From contig NZ_CP026538.1 of NCBI RefSeq assembly GCF_004135975.1, positions 992,001 through 1,056,000 of the forward strand: a stretch of DNA of 64,000 nucleotides, given 5' to 3'. This document shows, piece by piece, positions 34,252-43,837 of the stretch. Both the position numbers and the translations under genes were made by a program. The DNA is from Solidesulfovibrio carbinolicus. Lineage in GTDB: Bacteria; Desulfobacterota; Desulfovibrionia; Desulfovibrionales; Desulfovibrionaceae. Within the stretch, counting starts at the first letter, position 1. The number at the start of each line of letters is the position of its first letter. Below the pieces are notes generated by a model. That model was not told where the DNA came from and searched no databases. It worked only from the letters and a program-made list of their open reading frames with translations.

Positions 34252-37200
34252 ATGGCCAAATTGCACGAGACGCCGCTGCGCGATCTGCCGCCCGCCGCGC
34301 CCATAACGCTGGGGCTGTGGACCACCGCCGCCCAGGCCGCCCGCACCCTGCTCGGGGCCGGAGCCGGCGAAGCGCTTGTTCTCGACGGCGGCCGTCCCCT
34401 GGGCGTCGTCACCACGCGCGGGCTGTCCAAAGTGCTGACCCACAACATTGTCCAGGCCGCCCATCTGGCCGTGCGCGATGTCATGGACCCGGTGGCCGTG
34501 TCGCCGGAAAGCGACTATCTGCCCGGGGCCTTGCGCCATTTGCTGGCCGCGCCGTCGCGTCGGCTGGCCGTGGTGGACGCCGCCGGCCGGGCCGTGGGCA
34601 TGCTCGCCCCCTTTCATGTGGCCCGTCTGGCCGTGGCCCTGGACGAGTTGGCCGAGCGCACCGTGGCCAGCGCCATGACCCGTACCGTGGTCACGGCCCG
34701 GGCTGGCGAGCCCCTGCCCCTGGTGCTGGCCCGTATGTCCCGCCTTGGCGTCGGCGGCGTCGTGGTGGCCAGGGACGACGTGCCTTGCGGCGTGTTTACC
34801 GCCCGCGACGCTGTGCGGCTTTTGGCCGGCGGCGCGGACATCCGCGACATGGCGGTGGATACGGCCATGAGCGCGCCGGTGGCCGTCGTGGCCCCGCAAC
34901 TGCCCCTGGCCGAAGGGCTGGCCGGCATGGACGGGGCCGGGGCCGGGCGGCTGGTGGTCGCCGATCCGGACGGGTTTCTTATCGGCCTTTTGACCTGGAC
35001 CGACGTGGCCGCCGTGCTGTCGGGCATTGTGGGCGACGCCGAGACGGCCCGGCTGCGCGATCAGGCCGACCGGTACCGCGACCTGTACGACAACGCCGGC
35101 CAAGGCCTTTTCCGCCTTGATCCTCAAGGCCGGCCCGTGGCCGTCAACGCCGCCCTGTCCCGGATGCTCGGCTACCGCGACGTGGCCGACTGCCTGCGCC
35201 AGTCGCGCCAGCCCGCCCATCCCCTGCGCCTGGACGGACCAAGCCGGCGTGAGCTTCTGCCCCGCGCCCTGTCTCAGGCCGACCCCGTAACTTTCGAGGC
35301 GAGAGGACTGCGCCGGGAGGGCGGCTATCGCCGGCTGGCCTGTTCCGTGCGGGCCGTGCGTGACGCCTTCGGCCAGCCCACCGGCTTCGAGGGCGCTTGC
35401 ACCGATGTTTCCCAGACCGTTTCCTTGGGCGGGGTAGCCGACGCCGCCGGCTACCGGTCTCTCATTGAACATCAGACCGAACTCATCTGCCGCTTCGATC
35501 CCGCCGGACGGCTCATTTTCGTCAACGCCGCCTATGCCCGCTACTGGGGCAAGACCCCCGAAGCCTGTCTGGCCGAGAATTACCAGCCCGCCCTGCACCC
35601 CGACGACGCGGCCATGGTGGCCCGGCGCGTGGCCTCGCTGTGTCCCCACCGGCCCACCACCGGCTACGAGGTGCGGGTGCTGCGCCCCGACGGCCGCGCC
35701 CGCTATCAGCGCTGGACCCGGCGGGCCATCTTCGACGCCGCCGGCGAACTGGTCGAATACCAGGCCGTGGGCCGCGACGTCACGGCCCGCACGCTGGCCG
35801 AGCAGGCCCTCAAGCGCCGGGCCGAGGAACTGCACGTCCTGGCCGGGGAAAAAAGCGCCGAGGCCGACGAGCTGGCCGACCGGCTCGGCGCGGCCCTGGC
35901 CGATGGCCGGCGGCTGGCCGAGGCCCTGCGCGAAAAGACCTTTTTCCTTGATGCCGTGCTTGCCGGCGTCCAGGACGGCGTGTGCCTGCTGTCGCCGGAA
36001 ATGGAAGTCCTGGCCGCCAACCGGTCGCTTCGCGGCATGTACGCCTCGCGCGGCGAGATCGTCGGCCAGCGCTGCCACGAGGTCTACCACGGCCTGTCCG
36101 CCCCCTGCCAGGACTGCCCGTCCCTGCGGGCCATGGCCACCCGCAAGCTGGCCATCAGCGTGGTGCCCAAGGACGATCCGGGCGATTCCGCCGGCTGGGT
36201 GGAGCTTTTTTGCTATCCTATGCTCGACGCCGCCGGTTCCGTGACCGCCGTGGTGGAGATCGTGCGCGACGTTACGGCCGGCAAGAAACTTGAAGCCGAA
36301 TTGGCCGCCGCCCTGGAGCGGGCCGAAGCGGCCAGCCAGGCCAAGGGCGCGTTTCTGGCCAATATGAGCCACGAGATCCGCACGCCCTTAAACGCCGTCC
36401 TGGGCTACGTCCAACTCATGCTGCGCGACCGCCTGGAGCCGGCCCAGCGCCAGCGTCTGGCCGTGGTCGAAGAGTCCGCCGCCACGCTACTCTCCATCAT
36501 CAACGACATCCTCGACTATTCCAAGATCGAGGCCGGGCGGCTGGAAATCAAGGCCGAATCCTTCGATCTGGCCCAATGTCTGGCCGCCGTGGTCAAGGAG
36601 CAGGAAGTCTTGGCCCGGGAAAAGGGACTGGCCCTGGACCTGAAACTCGATCCGGGGCTGCCTGGGAGCGTGCGCGGCGACGGCTTGCGCCTGCGCCAGA
36701 TCCTGCGCAACCTCGTCAACAACGCCGTCAAATACACCGAGCACGGCAGCGTGACCCTGCGCGCCTCGCTGCTTGATCGTTCGCCGTGCCCAACCGGAGG
36801 CGGCGAGCTCGTCACCCTGCGCTTTGCCGTCATCGACACCGGTGTGGGCATCCCGGCCGACCAGCTCCCCGCCATCTTCGACAGCTTCACTCAGGTGGAC
36901 GGCGGCCTGACCAAACGCCAGGCCGGCACGGGCCTGGGCCTGGCCATCTGCCGCCGGCTGGCCGGACTCATGAGCGGCGAGGTGTTCGTGGACAGCGTCG
37001 CCGGCAAGGGCAGCGTGTTCTGGCTCGAATGCCCCTTTGAGGCCGCCGCCGGCCTAGGCGGCCTGACCCGGCGGGACGACGACGCGTCGTCGCGTCGGGA
37101 GCCGCCGCCGAGCCTGCGGGTGCTGCTGGTGGAGGACAACCGGGTCAACCGCGTCTTTGCCTCCGATCTTTTGGAAAGTCGCGGCCATGAGGTCATTTTG

Positions 37201-37875
37201 GCGGAAAACGGCCGGGTGGCCCTGGAATACCTCGTCACCCACGCCGTGGACGTGGTGCTCATGGACATCCAGATGCCGGTCATGGACGGTCTGGCCGCCA
37301 CCCGGGCCATCCGGGCCGGCCATTTGGACATCGACCCGGGCCTGCCCGTGGTCGGGCTTTCGGCCTATGCCATGGATCAGGAGCGCGAGCGTTTCCTGGC
37401 CGCCGGTTTCGACGACTACATCACCAAGCCCATCGACGTGGAAACGTTTTTCGCCGTGGTGGCCCGGGTGTTGGCCCGTCGCGGCCGTACCCCGGCGGCA
37501 GCGCGGGAGGCGGGCAGGGAAACGGCCTCCTCGCCCATCGACACGAAGGCCCTGGCCGCCCAGTACCGGGGCAAGGCCGGGTTGCTCACCCGGGTGGGGC
37601 GCGAGTTCGTGGCCTCGGTGCCGGAGCAGTTGGAGTCCCTGCGCGAAGCCATGGACCAGGGCGATCTGGCCGTATGCGAGCGCGTGGCCCATACGCTCAA
37701 GGGCAACGCGGCCATGTTCGGGGCGGCGGCCATGCGCGGCCTGGCCGCCGAGGCCGAACAGGCGGCGGCGGCCGGCAATACGGCCCGGCTGGCCGAGCTG
37801 GCCCCGACCCTGGATCAGGCCTGCCGGGAGGCGGTGGGCGGCCTGGACGACTATCTGTGCCGCATCGGAAACTGA
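34252..37875 (+). CDS. CBS-PAS hybrid histidine kinase with REC and Hpt, 1207 aa
   Basis: The N-terminal 255 residues hold four CBS motifs (two Bateman modules; [45 protein letters not shown]), which usually bind adenine nucleotides. Then come PAS domains at about 263-380 and 398-515, a coiled coil, and a third PAS at 565-690 with the cysteine motif [16 protein letters not shown]. HisKA follows with His near 706 ([15 protein letters not shown]), then HATPase, a receiver at 956-1075 (VVLMDIQMP), and Hpt with His near 1146 ([11 protein letters not shown]). It is cytoplasmic. The 254-base leader holds a bulged hairpin at about 34136-34158. The ATG at 34252 follows GGAG. Confidence 0.92.
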   Translation: MAKLHETPLRDLPPAAPITLGLWTTAAQAARTLLGAGAGEALVLDGGRPLGVVTTRGLSKVLTHNIVQAAHLAVRDVMDPVAVSPESDYLPGALRHLLAAPSRRLAVVDAAGRAVGMLAPFHVARLAVALDELAERTVASAMTRTVVTARAGEPLPLVLARMSRLGVGGVVVARDDVPCGVFTARDAVRLLAGGADIRDMAVDTAMSAPVAVVAPQLPLAEGLAGMDGAGAGRLVVADPDGFLIGLLTWTDVAAVLSGIVGDAETARLRDQADRYRDLYDNAGQGLFRLDPQGRPVAVNAALSRMLGYRDVADCLRQSRQPAHPLRLDGPSRRELLPRALSQADPVTFEARGLRREGGYRRLACSVRAVRDAFGQPTGFEGACTDVSQTVSLGGVADAAGYRSLIEHQTELICRFDPAGRLIFVNAAYARYWGKTPEACLAENYQPALHPDDAAMVARRVASLCPHRPTTGYEVRVLRPDGRARYQRWTRRAIFDAAGELVEYQAVGRDVTARTLAEQALKRRAEELHVLAGEKSAEADELADRLGAALADGRRLAEALREKTFFLDAVLAGVQDGVCLLSPEMEVLAANRSLRGMYASRGEIVGQRCHEVYHGLSAPCQDCPSLRAMATRKLAISVVPKDDPGDSAGWVELFCYPMLDAAGSVTAVVEIVRDVTAGKKLEAELAAALERAEAASQAKGAFLANMSHEIRTPLNAVLGYVQLMLRDRLEPAQRQRLAVVEESAATLLSIINDILDYSKIEAGRLEIKAESFDLAQCLAAVVKEQEVLAREKGLALDLKLDPGLPGSVRGDGLRLRQILRNLVNNAVKYTEHGSVTLRASLLDRSPCPTGGGELVTLRFAVIDTGVGIPADQLPAIFDSFTQVDGGLTKRQAGTGLGLAICRRLAGLMSGEVFVDSVAGKGSVFWLECPFEAAAGLGGLTRRDDDASSRREPPPSLRVLLVEDNRVNRVFASDLLESRGHEVILAENGRVALEYLVTHAVDVVLMDIQMPVMDGLAATRAIRAGHLDIDPGLPVVGLSAYAMDQERERFLAAGFDDYITKPIDVETFFAVVARVLARRGRTPAAAREAGRETASSPIDTKALAAQYRGKAGLLTRVGREFVASVPEQLESLREAMDQGDLAVCERVAHTLKGNAAMFGAAAMRGLAAEAEQAAAAGNTARLAELAPTLDQACREAVGGLDDYLCRIGN

Positions 37876-37912
37876 CGGCTCGCCGCAACGGGCCGACCAA
37901 AGGACAAACGCC

Positions 37913-38515
37913 ATGTCGCGCTGCGTGTTTTATCTCCTGCGCCACGCCCCGACCCTGTGGAATCTGGACAAGCGCATCCAGGGCCAGTGGGACAGCGAAC
38001 TGGCCCCGGTCGCCACGGCCCAGTGCGAGGCCCTGGCCCCACAGCTGGCCGGGCTGACCCTGGCCCGCATCCTGTGCAGCGACCTCGGCCGGGCCAAATC
38101 CACCGCCGGCATCTTAAATCGCAGCCTGCGCCTGCCCGTGACCCTGGAAAAACGCCTGCGCGAACAGCACTACGGCGACTGGACCGGCAAGCATTGGCGC
38201 GACATCCCGCCCGAAGCCATCGCCGCCGCCGAGGCCGCCGGGTGGGATTTTCACCCCACCGGCGGCGAGTCCCGCGCCGACGTGCGCCAGCGGGCTGAAC
38301 ACGCGCTCATTGACGCGGCCAAGGCCAACGGTGGTCGCAACGTGCTGGTGGTCACCCACCAGGGCGTGATCAAAGCCGTGCTCTACCATCTCCTGGGTCG
38401 GGCCTACCTGCCCAGCGAACCGCCGGCCTTTGATCCGAACCGGGTCCAGGAGGTGGTCTGCCAGGGCGGGCAACTCACCCTGGGCCGCCTGGACCTGGAG
38501 CTGCCCCAGCCGTGA
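37913..38515 (+). CDS. histidine phosphatase (phosphoglycerate mutase-like), 200 aa
   Basis: The catalytic motif is LRHAPTLWNL at residues 9-18, with the usual Gly of RHG replaced by Ala. Other conserved parts are ILCSDLGRAKSTAGIL, the acid-base Glu in LREQHYGDWTGKHW, and VLVVTHQGVIKAVL near the C-terminus. It should dephosphorylate a small phosphorylated metabolite. It begins 37 bases after the hybrid kinase and its stop overlaps the start of the next glycosyltransferase, so the phosphatase and transferase are translationally coupled and may share a sugar-phosphate pathway (inference). Confidence 0.9.
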   Translation: MSRCVFYLLRHAPTLWNLDKRIQGQWDSELAPVATAQCEALAPQLAGLTLARILCSDLGRAKSTAGILNRSLRLPVTLEKRLREQHYGDWTGKHWRDIPPEAIAAAEAAGWDFHPTGGESRADVRQRAEHALIDAAKANGGRNVLVVTHQGVIKAVLYHLLGRAYLPSEPPAFDPNRVQEVVCQGGQLTLGRLDLELPQP

Positions 38516-39687
38516 GGATCGCCGTCTACTGCCAGCATGTGCTGGGCATGGGGCATCTGTTTCGCACGCTGGAAATCGTCGCCGCCCTGGACGGCCACGA
38601 GCGACTGCTCGTCGTGGGCGGCCCGGACGTGCCGGCGGCCGTGCCCGGCGGCGTGCGTCTCCTGCGCTTGCCGCCCCTGGCCATGGACGCCGATTTTCGC
38701 GCCCTGACCCTGGAAGGCCCGGCCCTGGAGGCGGCCAAGGCGACTCGCCAGGCCCGGCTGCTGGACGCCCTGGCCGATTTCGCGCCCGACGTCTTTTTCG
38801 TCGAACTCTATCCCTTTGGCCGCAAGGCCTTCGAGTTCGAGCTGCTGCCGGCCATCCGCGCCGTGCGGGAGCGGGGCGGCAAGGTCGTGTGCGGCGTGCG
38901 CGACATCCTGGTCGAAAAAAAGGACCAGGCCGCTTACGAGACCCGGGTGCTGGACCGGCTCAATCGCCACTTCGACGCCGTGTGCGTCCATGGCGACCCG
39001 GCCCTTTTTCCCCTGTCCGCCACCTTCTCCCGAGCGGGCGACATCGCCTTGCCCGTGGCCCACGCCGGCTACGTGGCCCCGCCTCGGGCCACGCCGAAAG
39101 AGGCCGCCTCCGCCCGAGCCGCCCTGGGCGTGGCCGAGGGCAAGCCCCTCGTCGTCGTCTCGGCCGGCGGCGGCAAGGTCGGCTCGGAGCTGCCCGCCGC
39201 CGTGCTTGCCGCCTGCCGGGAGCACGGCCAGCTGGCCCAGGCGGCCCTTCGCGTGTTTTCCGGCCCCTTTTGCGACGAGGACGCCTTCGCCGCCCTGGTC
39301 CGGGCCGCGGCCGACCTGCCCGACGCCCGGGTCGTCCGCTTCACCCCGGATTTCCCGGCCGTGCTGGCCGGGTGCGACCTGTCCGTGAGCCTGGCCGGCT
39401 ACAACACCGTCATGGGATTGCTCGCCGCCCACTGCCGAGCCCTGGTCATGCCCTTTGACCAGAACCGCGAACAGCGCCTGCGCGCCGAGCGCCTGGCCGG
39501 CTTGGGGCTGCTCGGCCTCATCGAACCGTCGCAGCTCTCTGCCTCCCTCCTGGCCCCCCGCCTGGCCGCCGCGCTGACCGCCTCGTCGCCCCCCCCCGGA
39601 CGCATCGACCTCGACGGTGCGGCCAAGGCGGCGAAATTTTTGGTGAAGATAGAAGGGGGAGGATGCCTCCGGCGGCCGGGGGCCTGA
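38512..39687 (+). CDS. MurG-like glycosyltransferase, 391 aa
   Basis: The GTG start overlaps the upstream TGA. The N-terminus MRIAVYCQHVLGMGHLFRTLE matches a family of GT28-like transferases that begin with a GxGHxxR motif. The C-terminal half has VVSAGGGKVGSELP and DLSVSLAGYNTVMGLLAAHCRALVMPFDQNREQRLRAERL, the donor-binding signature. The last residues (GGCLRRPGA) are encoded by repeat copy 12, which carries the stop codon; the ancestral C-terminus was probably shorter or different. The substrate is unknown. Confidence 0.85.
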   Translation: MRIAVYCQHVLGMGHLFRTLEIVAALDGHERLLVVGGPDVPAAVPGGVRLLRLPPLAMDADFRALTLEGPALEAAKATRQARLLDALADFAPDVFFVELYPFGRKAFEFELLPAIRAVRERGGKVVCGVRDILVEKKDQAAYETRVLDRLNRHFDAVCVHGDPALFPLSATFSRAGDIALPVAHAGYVAPPRATPKEAASARAALGVAEGKPLVVVSAGGGKVGSELPAAVLAACREHGQLAQAALRVFSGPFCDEDAFAALVRAAADLPDARVVRFTPDFPAVLAGCDLSVSLAGYNTVMGLLAAHCRALVMPFDQNREQRLRAERLAGLGLLGLIEPSQLSASLLAPRLAAALTASSPPPGRIDLDGAAKAAKFLVKIEGGGCLRRPGA

Positions 39688-39703
39688 GGCCCCCGGACCC
39701 CCC
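39665..39703 (+). repeat. GC-rich palindromic repeat, copy 12
   Basis: A type-A stem; the glycosyltransferase stop codon at 39685-39687 lies inside it. GGAGAAAGGGG follows, as in other copies. Confidence 0.85.
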
Positions 39704-39725
39704 GAATGGAGAAAGGGGAGAGGCG

Positions 39726-40361
39726 TCAGGGGCGCAGGAAGACGGCGTCGCCCGAGGCGATGCGGCCGGCCGGGTCGCGGTGGAAATCGTAGACCCCGTC
39801 GAGAACAAGGCCGAAACCCTGCAAATAGGCTTCAAGCTCGTCCAAAAGCGCCTGCCCGTCGTAGAGCGGATAAAGCGCCGCCTCGGCCACCACTGTCGTG
39901 ACGCCGCCCAATAGCCCCGACGCTCCCCGCAAGGCCGGCAATTCGTAGCCCTGCAAATCCAGCTTGATGACGTCGGCCCGGCCAAGCACCGCGTCCAGCC
40001 GCGCCACCGGCGCCTCCACCACTGCCGTCTGCGTCAGTTCCTGGTCCGCGTACTTTTCGTGAATGCCCGTGGGCGCGAACAGCGAGGAGAGCGTGGGGCG
40101 CGACATCACCGTCAAGGGCAAGACCGCCGCCGCCTCGCCCAGGGCCACGGCATGGACCGTCAGGCGCGGCTCGTCGGCGAACCGCTTGGCCAGCTTGCGG
40201 GCAAGCGCCGGTTGGGGCTCGAAGGCCTCCACCCGGCAGCCGGGCAGGGCGGCCAGAAACCGCGCCGCCACCCGCCCCTTGTTGGCCCCGCCGTCCACCA
40301 CCACCGGCTTGTCCGGCAGGGTCAGCCCGGCCAGTCGGCCGAAAAAGGCTTCCACGCTCAT
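39726..40361 (-). CDS. FkbM family methyltransferase, 211 aa
   Basis: A compact FkbM domain: PVVVDGGANKGRVAARFLAALPG binds SAM, then RVEAFEPQP, LDAVLGRADVIKLDLQGYELPALRGA and ADVIKLDLQGYE. The C-terminus VYDFHRDPAGRIASGDAVFLRP is typical for the family. The start ATG overlaps the stop of the kinase gene upstream by four bases (ATGA), so the two are coupled even though their functions look unrelated. The target is unknown. Confidence 0.9.
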   Translation of the reverse strand: MSVEAFFGRLAGLTLPDKPVVVDGGANKGRVAARFLAALPGCRVEAFEPQPALARKLAKRFADEPRLTVHAVALGEAAAVLPLTVMSRPTLSSLFAPTGIHEKYADQELTQTAVVEAPVARLDAVLGRADVIKLDLQGYELPALRGASGLLGGVTTVVAEAALYPLYDGQALLDELEAYLQGFGLVLDGVYDFHRDPAGRIASGDAVFLRP

Positions 40362-41899
40362 GCCCGACCCGGCCTTGCCGGCGCGCCAAGCCCGGGCGCG
40401 TCGTCATCGTCGTCGGCCGCAGCCAGGGCGTCGTCGAGATCGTCAGGGTCCGGCCCGTCGGGTTCCTCGGCTAGGGGATCAATGGGCAGCTGCAAGGTGA
40501 AGCCGGCCTCGGGGGCGTGCTGGCCAAAGGTCAGGGAGCCGCCCATGTTTTTGACGATTCTGTAGGCCAGGGGCAGACCCAGGCGTTCGTCACCTTCCTC
40601 GAAGGGCAAAAACAGCACCTCGGGATCGATCACCGGGCGCGAAGGCCGGAAGGTCACGTCCAGGTGGGCGTAGCGGGCGTGGCGCGAGGTGGCCAACAGG
40701 ACGGTCTGGCCGGCCGGGCTGCGGCTGACGGCAAAGCGGGTCAGGCTCGTCACCACCTGGGTGAGCAGATCCGGGTCCAGGCGCAGATCGGGCAGCCCGC
40801 CGGCCAGGTCCGCCGCCGCCACGACCCCCCGGGCGGCGAACTCCGGGGCCAGGAAGTCCAGGGCGGCCGCGGCGATGGCCCGCAGCGAGCACAGGCGCGG
40901 CCGCAGATCCACGGGATGCAGGTAATTGCGAATCTTGTCGAGAATGTCTTCCAGCCGCCTTGCCTCGGACAGGATGATGCCGGCTTCCCGGGAGTCCGGC
41001 AGCCGGGCTTGCAGGCGGTGGGCGAAGCCGGCGATGGAAAACAGGGGATTGCGGATTTCATGGGCGACCTCGGCCGATATCGCCCCGAGCGTCTTGAGTT
41101 TTTCTTCCTGGACCACGAACCGCTCCAGCTCCACCCGGTCGGTGATGTCCACCACGATGCCCTCGATCTGGCGGTTCTGGCCGCCGGCTTCTTCACGGGC
41201 CGAGGGGATGGCCCGCAGCAGGGCGTGGATGGTTGCGCCGTTTTTGTGCAAAAACCGGCATTCCTCGGTGTGGGGTGGCCTGCCCGGGCCAAGGCTCTCG
41301 CCCAGCCAGGCCGTGACCCGGTCCCGGTCCTCGGGATGAAGCCGGGCCGGGAAAAAGCCCGGCGCGGCCATGGCCTCGGCCCGGGAAAATCCGAGCAGGG
41401 GCCGGCAGAACTTGTTGATAAACGTCAGTTCCAGGTTTTCGTCCAGGACAAAGACCAAAAGCGGCAGGCTCTGGACCAGGGTGAAATAGCGGTTTTCGGC
41501 CTGTTTGACGGCCCGGGCCAGCTCCCGGCGTTCCAGGGCCGCGTCCAGGGCGTGGGCCAGCAGATCGAAGCTGACGATGGGTTTTTGCAGATAGTCGGCC
41601 GCGCCCAGGCGAAAGGCGCGGATGACGCCGTCGATGCCGTCCTGGCCGGAGATGACGATGACCGGCGGCGCGTCGTGTTCCCGGGACAGGGCTTCCAGGA
41701 CGCCGAAGCCGTCGCGTCGGGGCAGGCGCAGATCCAGCAGCACGGCGTCGGGCCCGATGTCCGCGATGCGGCGCAAGGCTTCGTCTCCGTCGCCGGCCTC
41801 GGTGACGGCGTAGCCGGAGATTTCGAGCCAGGCGCACACCGGGCGGCGCACGTTCTCGTCGTCTTCCACCACCAGGATTTTGGCGATTTTGTCGGACAT
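40358..41899 (-). CDS. REC-PAS-histidine kinase protein with degenerate ATPase domain, 513 aa
   Basis: The N-terminal receiver has Asp56 (VLLDLRLPRRDG) and Lys in LQKPIV. The PAS domain spans about 135-255. HisKA has His280 in EVAHEIRNPLFSIAG. The ATPase domain (about 340-470) looks broken: the N-box Asn is missing (QVVTSLTRFAV), and no DxGxG G1 box is present where expected. The protein ends in an Asp-rich tail (PDPDDLDDALAAADDDDDA). It may be an inactive or scaffolding kinase, or use another kinase for phosphorylation. The ATG at 41899 follows GGGGAGG. It is divergent from amt. Confidence 0.85.
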   Translation of the reverse strand: MSDKIAKILVVEDDENVRRPVCAWLEISGYAVTEAGDGDEALRRIADIGPDAVLLDLRLPRRDGFGVLEALSREHDAPPVIVISGQDGIDGVIRAFRLGAADYLQKPIVSFDLLAHALDAALERRELARAVKQAENRYFTLVQSLPLLVFVLDENLELTFINKFCRPLLGFSRAEAMAAPGFFPARLHPEDRDRVTAWLGESLGPGRPPHTEECRFLHKNGATIHALLRAIPSAREEAGGQNRQIEGIVVDITDRVELERFVVQEEKLKTLGAISAEVAHEIRNPLFSIAGFAHRLQARLPDSREAGIILSEARRLEDILDKIRNYLHPVDLRPRLCSLRAIAAAALDFLAPEFAARGVVAAADLAGGLPDLRLDPDLLTQVVTSLTRFAVSRSPAGQTVLLATSRHARYAHLDVTFRPSRPVIDPEVLFLPFEEGDERLGLPLAYRIVKNMGGSLTFGQHAPEAGFTLQLPIDPLAEEPDGPDPDDLDDALAAADDDDDAPGLGAPARPGRA

Positions 41900-42002
41900 G
41901 GCAGGCCTCCCCGGAATTTCGGGCTGGCCCAAGCCTAGCGCTTTTTCAGGAAAGCCGCCAGTCGGCAGGCTTTTGTTACGGGTTTGCAACGGGGTGGATT
42001 TT

Positions 42003-42025
42003 AGTGTTGCAAAAATGTCAACACT
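42003..42025. promoter_or_regulatory. dyad between the kinase gene and amt
   Basis: AGTGTTG (42003-42009) and CAACACT (42019-42025) are perfect 7-base inverted repeats with a 9-base AT-rich spacer. It sits in the 264-base divergent gap, 139 bases before the amt start. It is operator-like; the factor is unknown. Confidence 0.4.
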
Positions 42026-42163
42026 GAGCTAGTCAGGAGTTGTCGATGCGGCGGAAAGCGGCCTGCTTGGCCTTGGAGAGGGCCGCGCGGGGCCGTTTGA
42101 GGCAACGGACGCGACGACGACGGCAAAGGAATCTTCGACAAAAACGTCATCAGAGGGGGAACC

Positions 42164-43740
<1,577 letters not shown>

Positions 43741-43782
43741 GCAGTTTGCTGGCAACCCTTCGGGGAAAAAGACAAAATAGCC

Positions 43783-43822
43783 GACCGGGAAGGGGGAACG
43801 CCTCCTTCCCGGTCGTTTTATT
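43783..43822 (+). terminator. rho-independent terminator between glnB and glnD
   Basis: GACCGGGAAGG (43783-43793) pairs with CCTTCCCGGTC (43804-43814) and is followed by GTTTTATT. It lies between glnB and glnD, so glnD would be expressed at a lower level by read-through. Confidence 0.85.
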
Positions 43823-43837
43823 GATGGGGAGCCTGCC

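Noticed and set aside
41960-42020. Sigma-54 promoter ahead of amt
   Set aside because: TGGATTTTAG and TTGCA are present but the GG to GC spacing is 11 instead of 10, and no second element supports it.
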